Assembly: GCA_943361925.1 (NCBI GenBank)
Contig: CALRIT020000014.1
Span: forward strand, 1 to 64,000
Origin: CAISCU01 sp943361925
GTDB taxonomy: Bacteria > Bacteroidota > Bacteroidia > UKL13-3
Reading direction: 5' to 3'
DNA: 64,000 nt
Part shown: piece by piece, positions 9,924 to 17,223 of the stretch
How positions within the stretch are numbered: the stretch's first letter is position 1
Layout: each line of letters starts with the position of its first letter
The notes under the pieces: model-generated
Told to the model about the DNA's origin: nothing
Seen by the model: only the letters and a program-made list of their open reading frames with translations
Database searches by the model: none
Position numbers and translations under genes: made by a program

Positions 9924-10099
9924 TCGGTTTTTTTGATACAGTTAATAACAATGAAACATTTTCTGCACCAGTAACTTTTTAAATTTAAGAAAAACAAAAC
10001 ATATCTTGGGGTGAATGGTCTTTGAACTCTTTCAAGGTCCCATGAGCCGCAGTTTGGGCATGTTTTCCCAAGTTTTATTCTATAGACGTTTCTTTTCAT
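9920..10099 (-). CDS. Small zinc-ribbon-like protein
   Basis: A 59-codon reading frame opposite to its neighbours: ATG at 10099, TAA at 9920-9922. The product is basic and carries two CxxC pairs, Cys14-Pro-Asn-Cys17 and Cys45-Arg-Lys-Cys48, with a further Cys54, the layout of a treble-clef/zinc-ribbon. A well-formed Bacteroidota promoter lies directly upstream (10113-10144), which strongly supports a real gene. Its last 4 bases overlap the comM stop region on the other strand. I do not recognise a named family; a nucleic-acid or ribosome-associated role would be a guess. Confidence 0.6.
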   Translation of the reverse strand: MKRNVYRIKLGKTCPNCGSWDLERVQRPFTPRYVLFFLNLKSYWCRKCFIVINCIKKTD

Positions 10100-10112
10100 G
10101 TGGTAAGGCCTG

Positions 10113-10144
10113 CAAACGTAAATTTAATAATTTAATAATTCAAA
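10113..10144 (-). promoter_or_regulatory. Bacteroidota sigma-70 promoter for the zinc-ribbon gene
   Basis: On the minus strand there is TTTG (10144-10141), a 20-nt spacer, then TACGTTTG (10120-10113), an exact match to the phylum consensus TTTG-N19/20-TAnnTTTG. The start codon at 10099 lies 13 nt beyond the -7 element, leaving a very short leader. Confidence 0.6.
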
Positions 10145-10231
10145 CATCGATTTATTAAAATTATTAAGTGGTAAAAACTAAAATCAGAATAATTAAATTT
10201 TCAATGCTATTTTAGCCCCAAAAAAACACAA

Positions 10232-11353
10232 GTGCTTTTTAAAGATATAATTGGACATCAGGAGCTAAAAGATAAATTAATTAGCTTATCAAAGACTGGT
10301 AGGATAAGTCATACACAGCTTTTTCTTGGATCGGAGGGTTCGGGAAATCTGGCAATGGCTATTGCTTTTTCTCAATACGTTAATTGTTTAAATCCCGGAG
10401 AAAATGATAGTTGTGGCACTTGTACTTCCTGTCTGAAATTTGACAAATACACACATCCTGACTTACATTTTACTTTCCCGATAACATCGCCAAGCAAACT
10501 TTCAAAAGAAGTAATGGAAAATTGGCGATCAGCTTTATTGGAAAATCCGTATTTAAGTGATTTTGATTGGTTGCAAAAGCTTAATTCAGAGTCGAATAAA
10601 CAAGGAAATATTACTTCTGAGGAATGTCGTGATATTATCTCAGGTTTGGGTTTAAAAAGTTATGAAGCCAAATACAAAACTCAAATTATCTGGCAACCTG
10701 AATATTTGTTGAATTCGGGTAATATCCTTCTAAAGTTATTGGAAGAGCCACCTGTAGGAACCTTAATTATTCTAGTTGGAAACAATACCGAAAAAATATT
10801 GGCAACTATTTTGTCAAGAGCACAATTGGTAAAAGTGCCAAGAATAAATGATGTAGATATGACTCGTGCTCTTATGGAACGTCATGAATGTGACCAACAG
10901 AAAGCCAGTGATATAGCTCGTTTGGCAGATGGAAATTACAATATGGCAATGGCTTTGCTTCATATTGAGCAAGATGGTTATTTTGATTTATTTAGCCGTT
11001 GGATGAGAGCTTGTTATGGACAAAAAATCAATGATATCCAACCTGTTGTAGATGAACTTAGTACAAGCGGAAGAGAATATGTAAAGAATTTTCTTCATTA
11101 TACTTCTCAAATGATTCGCTCAGCCTTTATTTATCGTTTTGCAAAAAAGGAAATGTTAAGGGTTAATCAAACAGAAATGGGCTTTCTGGTAAAATTTTCA
11201 CCCTTCCTACATGATGGTAATTTGGAGCAAATAACTCATAGTCTTGATGATGCAGTTTTTCATACCGAGAGGAACGCCAACCTAAAAATCATGTTTTTAA
11301 ATCTTTCTTTGTATATTGGCAGGCAGTTGAAAACTCCGGTGAAGGCCGTTTGA
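10232..11353 (+). CDS. holB: DNA polymerase III clamp-loader subunit delta-prime
   Basis: A 373-residue clamp-loader AAA+ protein starting with GTG (V/MLFKDIIGHQ). It has the four zinc-binding cysteines Cys52, Cys61, Cys64 and Cys67 in the CLNP...CGTCTSC module, and the LLKLLEEPP motif preceding sensor 1, with SRAQLV replacing the usual SRC arginine-finger motif (TILSRAQ). The P-loop position reads GSEGSGNL, lacking the catalytic Lys, as expected for the non-hydrolysing delta-prime subunit rather than DnaX. It loads the beta clamp at replication forks. The next genes are ricT and gldH, a linkage recurrent in Bacteroidota. Confidence 0.88.
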   Translation: MLFKDIIGHQELKDKLISLSKTGRISHTQLFLGSEGSGNLAMAIAFSQYVNCLNPGENDSCGTCTSCLKFDKYTHPDLHFTFPITSPSKLSKEVMENWRSALLENPYLSDFDWLQKLNSESNKQGNITSEECRDIISGLGLKSYEAKYKTQIIWQPEYLLNSGNILLKLLEEPPVGTLIILVGNNTEKILATILSRAQLVKVPRINDVDMTRALMERHECDQQKASDIARLADGNYNMAMALLHIEQDGYFDLFSRWMRACYGQKINDIQPVVDELSTSGREYVKNFLHYTSQMIRSAFIYRFAKKEMLRVNQTEMGFLVKFSPFLHDGNLEQITHSLDDAVFHTERNANLKIMFLNLSLYIGRQLKTPVKAV

Positions 11354-11404
11354 TGTAGTTTTCACATTTTTAATTATTGGCTTTTCTAATTTGAAATATA
11401 TAAG

Positions 11405-12916
11405 ATGGCGTGTGGATCAGGTTCATGTGGTACTGGTGGTGGTTGCAGCGGTGGCTGTAGCTCAGGTGCTTGTAATAAGTTAAATACCTTCGATTGGTTG
11501 AGTGAGATGGAACTTCCACCTCATATCAAACCTTATGATATAGTTGAGGTTCGTTTTAAAGGTACCAGAAAAGAGTTTTTCAGGAACTCAAATAATGTTG
11601 AATTTTACATCAACGAACATGTTGTTGTTGAATCAGAAAGTGGCGGTTACGATATTGGTAAAGTGAGTTTAAAAGGCGAGTTGGTAAAACTTCAAATGAA
11701 GAAATACAACCGCAGTGAAGACCAGGGCGATTTTAAAAAGATTATCAGAAAAGCCAATGAGGCTGATGTTGCTAAACTCAAAGAAAATCAGGAATTAGAA
11801 GTTCCTACCATGTACAAAGCAAGAAGTATTGCAATGGAATTGGGTTTGAGTATGAAACTAAGTGATGTTGAATACCAAGGCGATAGAAGAAAAGCAATTT
11901 TTTATTATACAGCTGAAGACCGTGTAGATTTTCGTGAATTAATCAAACGTCTTGCAGATTCTTTCAAAGTGAGAATCGAAATGAGACAAATTGGTTACCG
12001 TCAGGAAGCCGGTCGTTTAGGAGGCATTGGTTCTTGTGGAAGAGAATTGTGTTGCAGTACCTGGTTAACCGATTTTAAAATGGTACATACCAATTCTGCT
12101 CGTTACCAGAATTTATCTTTAAATCAGCTAAAACTAAGCGGCCAATGTGGTAAACTCAAATGCTGCTTAAATTTTGAATTGGATTCTTATTTGGAAGCAT
12201 TAAAAGAGTTTCCTGAAAATAGCAATCTGGTTTTGGAGTTTGCAGAAGAGAAATCTTATAAAGTTATAAAAACCGATATCTTAAAACGTTTGATGTGGTT
12301 TGCTCCTCGTGCTGAAATGGGTGGAGAATGGATTAGCCTTCCGGTTGCGAAAGTAAATGAATACGCTGAACTGAATAAAACAGGTGTTCGTCCTCCTTTG
12401 GTTTTACATAAGCCGGTTTCAAATAAACCAGAAAAGATTGAGCTCGATTTCCAAAATGATATGGGAAGAGATTCATTAACTCGTTTAGATGATAAAGGAA
12501 ATAGAAAAGGTGGAAATAAAAATCGCCCTAAACCAAATCCTAATCAGAATAAACAAGCAAATAATCGTCCGAATAATCCGAACCAGAATAATAACAGTCC
12601 TAAACCAAATGCGCCTCAAAATACGCAGAATAGAGAAGGGCAAAAACCTAATCCTAATCAAGGACCAAGACCTAATAATAATCCTAACAGGAATCCAAGA
12701 CCTCAGCAAAATCAGCTGGTAAATAACCCTGATTCTAACCCGGTGAATCCTAATGTTCAGGCACCTAATTCGAACCAGAATCCGAATCCCAACCAAAATC
12801 AGAATCCAAATCAAAACCCAAATAGAAGACCGCCTTTTAAGAAGAATAGAAACAATAACAATAGGCCAAATCCAAATTCAAACCAAAATTCAAATCCTCA
12901 AACTCCAAAGGAATAG
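11405..12916 (+). CDS. ricT: PSP1-domain protein (RicT/YaaT homologue) with Asn/Pro-rich tail
   Basis: A 503-residue protein. The first 25 residues are Gly/Cys-rich (Cys3, 8, 14, 18, 23). The PSP1 domain spans roughly 50-320 with the highly conserved block MRQIGYRQEAGRLGGIGSCG, then RELCCS and GQCGKLKCCLNFE; these cysteines resemble the Fe-S-binding cysteines of Bacillus RicT. In Bacillus, RicT acts with RicA/RicF on mRNA maturation. From about residue 360 to the end the protein is a low-complexity Asn/Pro/Gln tail (NPNQNQNPNQ style), encoded by imperfect short tandem repeats that are probably prone to slippage. The stop codon is followed after one base by gldH, so the two are co-translated. 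Confidence 0.88.
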   Translation: MACGSGSCGTGGGCSGGCSSGACNKLNTFDWLSEMELPPHIKPYDIVEVRFKGTRKEFFRNSNNVEFYINEHVVVESESGGYDIGKVSLKGELVKLQMKKYNRSEDQGDFKKIIRKANEADVAKLKENQELEVPTMYKARSIAMELGLSMKLSDVEYQGDRRKAIFYYTAEDRVDFRELIKRLADSFKVRIEMRQIGYRQEAGRLGGIGSCGRELCCSTWLTDFKMVHTNSARYQNLSLNQLKLSGQCGKLKCCLNFELDSYLEALKEFPENSNLVLEFAEEKSYKVIKTDILKRLMWFAPRAEMGGEWISLPVAKVNEYAELNKTGVRPPLVLHKPVSNKPEKIELDFQNDMGRDSLTRLDDKGNRKGGNKNRPKPNPNQNKQANNRPNNPNQNNNSPKPNAPQNTQNREGQKPNPNQGPRPNNNPNRNPRPQQNQLVNNPDSNPVNPNVQAPNSNQNPNPNQNQNPNQNPNRRPPFKKNRNNNNRPNPNSNQNSNPQTPKE

Positions 12917-12917
12917 T

Positions 12918-13382
12918 ATGAAAAATTGGGTATTCATTTTAGCTTTAGTTAGTATTTTCTTAACTTCATGCGATTCTAAAAGATTGTTTGACGAAAACAA
13001 GGATTTGCCAACTGATGGCTGGTATTATAAGAATAAATTGGTTTTTGATGTGAATGTAACTGATACCAATTCATTGTATAATCTATTTGTTAATCTTCGT
13101 GTGGCTTCTGATTATCCGTATGCAAATATTTTTGTGAATATGCATAGCGAAAGTCCAACAAAATTGGTTGCTGATGAAGAAAAGCAAATTCAATTGGCTG
13201 ATGAAACCGGACAGTGGCTTGGAAAAGGACTTGGTGATTTATATGATTATCAGGTTCCGGTGAAAGACGGATTTAAGTTTCATGAATTGGGCATTTACCA
13301 TTTCGAAATACAGCACAATATGCGTGTTGATACCCTTCAACATGTATTAGCTGCCGGAATTAGATTAGAAAAAACTCAGTAA
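12918..13382 (+). CDS. gldH: Gliding motility lipoprotein GldH
   Basis: A 154-residue lipoprotein with signal peptide and lipobox LTSC (Cys18). The start was set at the ATG at 12918, one base after the ricT stop; the longer open frame upstream is out-of-frame ricT repeat sequence. The body matches GldH: WYYKNKLVFDVNVTD, NLRVASDYPYANIFVNM, LADETGQWLGKGLGDLYDY and YHFEIQHNMRVDTLQHVLAAGIRLEK. GldH is needed for gliding in Flavobacterium johnsoniae and sits in the envelope. Its presence supports a T9SS/gliding lineage. It converges with the FMN reductase gene only 3 nt away. Confidence 0.93.
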   Translation: MKNWVFILALVSIFLTSCDSKRLFDENKDLPTDGWYYKNKLVFDVNVTDTNSLYNLFVNLRVASDYPYANIFVNMHSESPTKLVADEEKQIQLADETGQWLGKGLGDLYDYQVPVKDGFKFHELGIYHFEIQHNMRVDTLQHVLAAGIRLEKTQ

Positions 13383-13385
13383 ATA

Positions 13386-13961
13386 TTATTTAGCAAACCA
13401 ACGATTCGCGATTCGGATAGTATAATCGCAAAAATCGTTTAAGCCTTTATCAAACATTGGATTGCCTAAGCTTTCTCCGCTTTCATTTAAAACTTCTTTT
13501 ACAAAATGTGCTTCAAATATTCTTGAAGAAACAATGGAGTCGTTATTGCTAAAACTGATTAGTTTATTTACAATTTGCATCATTTGAAGTGCTGGAACTT
13601 TACCTCCTTTACCGGTTGAAACGCCAACAAAAGCAAATACTTTATTGTTAAAAATTTGATCAAATGGTTTATTAGGAACCAGGTTCAGCATGTTTAAGAT
13701 TTCAGGTGTTGCACTCCAATTGTACTCTGGGGAAACCATTACAACAACTTCTGCCTTGAATAATGAATCGATAAGGTTTTGTTGAAATTGAGTTAGGGCA
13801 TTTGTTTTTAATCCGCCTTGTGCCAATGAAGGAATATCGAATTCTTTAAAATCGATTACTGAAATTTCGTGATTCGCTTTTAATAAAAGTTCAATTGCCA
13901 AAGAAACTCTGTGTGTATTGTTATTTGCTCTTGCCGAACCTGATATGATACAAATTTGCAT
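13386..13961 (-). CDS. NADPH-dependent FMN reductase family protein
   Basis: A 191-residue flavodoxin-fold protein. The FMN phosphate-binding loop is ISGSARANNNTHR (6-18), and the family motif SPEYNWSATPEILNMLNLV is at about 77-95. Length and motifs fit the NADPH-dependent FMN reductase/chromate reductase family, a cytoplasmic flavin or quinone reductase. It follows meaB after 5 nt and is the last gene of the tatC-rpiB-meaB run. The physiological substrate is not deducible. Confidence 0.88.
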   Translation of the reverse strand: MQICIISGSARANNNTHRVSLAIELLLKANHEISVIDFKEFDIPSLAQGGLKTNALTQFQQNLIDSLFKAEVVVMVSPEYNWSATPEILNMLNLVPNKPFDQIFNNKVFAFVGVSTGKGGKVPALQMMQIVNKLISFSNNDSIVSSRIFEAHFVKEVLNESGESLGNPMFDKGLNDFCDYTIRIANRWFAK

Positions 13962-13966
13962 GTTTT

Positions 13967-14872
13967 TTATTTAATGTATTTTTTAACATAACGATACATA
14001 TTAAAGTTTTGCTCAACATTTAAATTTATAGAGATATCGTGTTTTAGCTCTTCAAAATTAATATCACGGGTTCTTAAATGTCTGATTAGATTAAGTGCTT
14101 TTTGAGCAAATAATTGTTCTTTTTTCAGCCCAATTATTGGATTATTTCTATGTAATTCAATTGCATTAAATAAATCTTCAATGCCTTCATTTTTTGATGC
14201 AACAGTTTTAACAACAGGAGTTTCCCAGGTGGCAGTTGCATGGCTATGGGCCAATGATTGAAGGTTTTTCATAAAGATATCAGCTGAATCTCTATCTGCT
14301 TTATTTAAAACAAATACATCAGCAATTTCCATGATACCACTTTTTATGGTTTGAATTTCATCTCCTGCTTCAGGAACCAAAACAAGTACCGAAGTATCTG
14401 CAAGTGCCGCAATTTCAACTTCACTCTGACCAACACCAACAGTTTCAATGAGGATATAATCGAAATGGGCTGCTCTTAACACATCACAAACTTCAAAAAC
14501 CCTTGGAGCCAATCCGCCTAAACTACCTCTACTTGCCATGCTTCTAATAAAAACATTGGGAAGTAAGTAGTGTTCACTCATGCGCAACCTGTCGCCTAAA
14601 AGTGAGCCTTGGTGAAAAGGAGAACTAGGGTCAACAGCTAAAACAGCAATTTTTTTACCCTGATTATTTAGGAACTTTACAAAAGCACTAATGAGAGTAC
14701 TTTTCCCTGCACCAGGAGGTCCGGTAAAACCGATAACTGGTGTATTGGCAAAATGTAATTCCTCCATCATAGAATCGAATTCAGGAATTTCATTTTCAAT
14801 TCTTGTTATCATTCTGGCAAGGGCACGGATATTACCCGTACTAATTCCTTCTATGATTTTAGATCTTTCCAA
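13967..14872 (-). CDS. meaB: MeaB/ArgK-type G3E GTPase (methylmalonyl-CoA mutase chaperone)
   Basis: A 301-residue P-loop GTPase of the MeaB/ArgK family: Walker A GFTGPPGAGKST (about 49-60), switch region VDPSSPFHQGSLLGDRLRM, Walker B LIETVGVGQSEV, and the guanine-specificity motif VLNKADRD. The family guards and reloads adenosylcobalamin-dependent methylmalonyl-CoA mutase. No mutase gene is in the window, so the partner must be elsewhere. The 23-nt gap to rpiB and 5-nt gap to the FMN reductase indicate co-transcription. Confidence 0.93.
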   Translation of the reverse strand: MERSKIIEGISTGNIRALARMITRIENEIPEFDSMMEELHFANTPVIGFTGPPGAGKSTLISAFVKFLNNQGKKIAVLAVDPSSPFHQGSLLGDRLRMSEHYLLPNVFIRSMASRGSLGGLAPRVFEVCDVLRAAHFDYILIETVGVGQSEVEIAALADTSVLVLVPEAGDEIQTIKSGIMEIADVFVLNKADRDSADIFMKNLQSLAHSHATATWETPVVKTVASKNEGIEDLFNAIELHRNNPIIGLKKEQLFAQKALNLIRHLRTRDINFEELKHDISINLNVEQNFNMYRYVKKYIK

Positions 14873-14895
14873 GTTTATTTAAAACCTAAGCCGAA

Positions 14896-15324
14896 TTAGC
14901 AAGAAATTTTGTTTACACGATTTTCGTGTCTTCCACCTTCAAAATCTGTGCTAATGAAGGTATTGGTAATTTCCTGAGCTAAATCCAATGAAATGAAACG
15001 AGCAGGTAAACAAAGTACATTGGCATTGTTATGTTGTCTGGCTAAAGCACCTAATTCAACATTCCAGCAAAGAGCAGCTCTAATACCTTGGTGTTTATTG
15101 GCAGTCATACAAACGCCATTTCCACTACCACAAATAAGAATACCTAAATCAGTATTTCCGGTTTCAACAGAAGTTGCCAATGGATGAGCGAAATCAGGAT
15201 AATCAACTGAATCTAAGCCATGAGTTCCATGGTCGGTAACTTCATGACCTGCAGCAATTAGGCTAGCTTTAATGGCTTCTTTATAATCATAACCGGCGTG
15301 GTCGTTACCAATAGATATTTTCAT
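14896..15324 (-). CDS. rpiB: Ribose-5-phosphate isomerase B
   Basis: A 142-residue RpiB/LacAB family enzyme interconverting ribose-5-phosphate and ribulose-5-phosphate in the pentose phosphate pathway. Visible active-site elements are GNDHAGYDYK (6-15), DHGTHG, VDYPDFAHPLA and the catalytic cysteine loop LICGSGNGVCMTANK, followed by GIRAALCWN and the C-terminal FEGGRHENRVNKI. Length is typical. It lies 41 nt after tatC, an arrangement seen in other Bacteroidota. Confidence 0.96.
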   Translation of the reverse strand: MKISIGNDHAGYDYKEAIKASLIAAGHEVTDHGTHGLDSVDYPDFAHPLATSVETGNTDLGILICGSGNGVCMTANKHQGIRAALCWNVELGALARQHNNANVLCLPARFISLDLAQEITNTFISTDFEGGRHENRVNKISC

Positions 15325-15365
15325 AATTTATAAAATTGAAGTTTAATACACGAACCTAGAATGGA

Positions 15366-16211
15366 CTATTTATATCGGTCTTTTTCTTTGTTAGCCTCAA
15401 CACGTTTTGCAACTAAAATACTTAGTTCATACAAACCATAAAGAGGAACCGCCATCATAATCTGACTTGCCATATCAGGGGAAGGAGTGAGGATACCGGC
15501 AAGAATTAAAATAACAACCAAAGCATATCTCCTGAATTTCGTCATGGTAGCACTGCTTAGAATGCCAATTTTAGCAAGGAAATACACAAGTATTGGCATT
15601 TCAAAAATCAAACCACAAGCAAATGTTAATGTAGAAACAAAAGAAACATAAGATTCGAGGTTGATTTCATTACTTACCATTTCACTTACCTGGTAAGAAC
15701 CCAAAAATTGTATGGAAAGAGGAGATAAAATAAAATAGCCAAATGCAATTCCAATATTGAATAACATCGAACTAAAAAACACCAAACCTCTAGCATATTT
15801 AATTTCTCTTTCGTTTAAAGCAGGTTTAATAAAAGCCCATAATTGCCACAAAACAAAAGGAAAAGCGATGACAATTCCTGCTACAAATGAGATAAATAAA
15901 TGCTGGGTGAACTGTCCTGTAATATCAATATTCGAGAGCACGAAACCGATATCTTTTACACAATATAAGTCGTTTCCAAGAAATTCGTTACTCAGTTTAC
16001 ACATCATTCTGTAGGTCCAGAAATCAGTGTGAATCGGACCAAAAAGAACGACATCAAACAAAAAATGTTTATTGAAGAAAATGACAATTGCGCAAATTAA
16101 AACTGCTGCCACCGAACGAATAATGTGTTTTCGCAACTCATCTATATGGTCGAAAAAACTCATTTCCTTTTGTTCAACTCCTAAATCTTCCTCTAATTGA
16201 TCTAATGCCAT
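15366..16211 (-). CDS. tatC: Twin-arginine translocase subunit TatC
   Basis: A 281-residue inner-membrane protein with six predicted helices. The family N-terminus is SFFDHIDELRKHIIRSV and the cytoplasmic loop carries FIKPALNEREIKYARG (the F-x-x-PgL-x-x-x-E-r motif). The C-terminal helices include ILTPSPDMASQIMMAVPLYGLYE. TatC recognises twin-arginine signal peptides and forms the Tat core with TatA/B, which are not in this window. The ATG at 16211 (MALDQLEED) was chosen; a TTG 21 bases upstream in frame would add only MLIFATQ. The gene is divergent from the response-regulator gene across 195 nt. Confidence 0.95.
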   Translation of the reverse strand: MALDQLEEDLGVEQKEMSFFDHIDELRKHIIRSVAAVLICAIVIFFNKHFLFDVVLFGPIHTDFWTYRMMCKLSNEFLGNDLYCVKDIGFVLSNIDITGQFTQHLFISFVAGIVIAFPFVLWQLWAFIKPALNEREIKYARGLVFFSSMLFNIGIAFGYFILSPLSIQFLGSYQVSEMVSNEINLESYVSFVSTLTFACGLIFEMPILVYFLAKIGILSSATMTKFRRYALVVILILAGILTPSPDMASQIMMAVPLYGLYELSILVAKRVEANKEKDRYK

Positions 16212-16406
16212 TTGGGTGGCGAAAATAAGCAAAGCATTGGAAAGGTAGAAAGAAATTTTGTCTGATTTTAAAACTATTAAATTGTTACTTAAGGCTGATT
16301 TTCAGTCGATTTTTTATTTAGATATAGGCCTAACTAAAGGTTTTGTGTTTTTTTGTTGCTAATTTGCCTTGAATAAAATTTACATTCTTAATTTAAATAT
16401 TACACA

Positions 16407-17135
16407 ATGGAGAATTTAAAGATTTTAATTGTTGAGGATGAGTTTATTATTGCTAGCAATTTGAAAATGATGTTAGAGGACTTGGGTTATAATCCTGTAA
16501 ATCCAGTGGGTACAAAAAAAGAAGCATTAGAAGTTCTTACAAATGAATCTATAGATTTAGCAATACTTGATATTAATTTAAGCGGGAAACAAGAGGGAAT
16601 TGAAGTTGCAAAATTTATTAATGAGCAAATCCAGATTCCTTTTATTTTTTTAACAAGTAATGCTGATAAAGCTACCATCAGCGAAGCCAAACAAACTTTT
16701 CCAAAATCTTATTTAATAAAGCCTTTTACTGAAGAGGATATTTATTCTGCTATTGAAATTGCATTAGCTTCAGAAAATAAAGTTGATTCAATGGAAATTG
16801 AAAACCTAAATATTTTTAAAGACAGTTTCTTCGTAAAACTAGGTGCTAAATATTTTAGGGTTGATATAACTGATATTGTTTATTTCGAAGCTGATGGTAA
16901 ACTCATGCATATTTATACAAAGACTGAACAAAAATTTAGTATTCGTACCAGTTTAGAAAGTCTTTTGCTACAATTGAAATCTTTTAACTTTATTAGGGTT
17001 CATAGAAGTTTTTGTATCAATCCAAATTTCTTAGAAGTTATAAATGGTGATTTTGTTGTGGTTAATAAACAACAAGTTCCCATAGGCAGAAATTATAGAG
17101 ATGATTTGTTGATTAAAATTAAAACAATAAGCTAA
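16407..17135 (+). CDS. LytTR-family response regulator
   Basis: A 242-residue regulator. The receiver domain (about 4-120) has the acidic pocket VEDE, phospho-acceptor Asp55 in LAILDINLSG, a conserved Thr/Ser in FLTSNAD and Lys in YLIKPF. The LytTR DNA-binding domain (about 140-240) has IVYFEADGKLMHIYT, FIRVHRSFCINP and VPIGRNYRDDL. Its start is followed 88 nt downstream by a histidine kinase, so the two form a two-component system. It lies directly upstream of the adhesin genes, which makes them plausible targets; this is inference from position only. Confidence 0.93.
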   Translation: MENLKILIVEDEFIIASNLKMMLEDLGYNPVNPVGTKKEALEVLTNESIDLAILDINLSGKQEGIEVAKFINEQIQIPFIFLTSNADKATISEAKQTFPKSYLIKPFTEEDIYSAIEIALASENKVDSMEIENLNIFKDSFFVKLGAKYFRVDITDIVYFEADGKLMHIYTKTEQKFSIRTSLESLLLQLKSFNFIRVHRSFCINPNFLEVINGDFVVVNKQQVPIGRNYRDDLLIKIKTIS

Positions 17136-17193
17136 ATATTTAAGCCTTTTTAACATCTAGTTTAAAACAATTTATTTTACCCTCAATAACTAC

Positions 17194-17221
17194 GACAGAA
17201 ATCTTGATTTTCTGTCTTTTC
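17194..17221 (+). terminator. Terminator-like hairpin between regulator and kinase genes
   Basis: An 8-bp perfect stem GACAGAAA / TTTCTGTC (17194-17201, 17209-17216) with a 7-nt loop and a TTTTC tail. It ends 2 nt before the kinase ATG, so it could attenuate kinase transcription or hide its translation start. Confidence 0.55.
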
Positions 17222-17223
17222 AA

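Noticed and set aside
12485..12814. Antisense 109-codon open frame opposite the RicT tail
   Set aside because: It mirrors the Asn/Pro codon repeats (Ile/Arg-rich product) and has no start context or domain.
13967..14872. Methylmalonyl-CoA mutase operon
   Set aside because: meaB is present but no mutase gene adjoins it; neighbours are rpiB and an FMN reductase.
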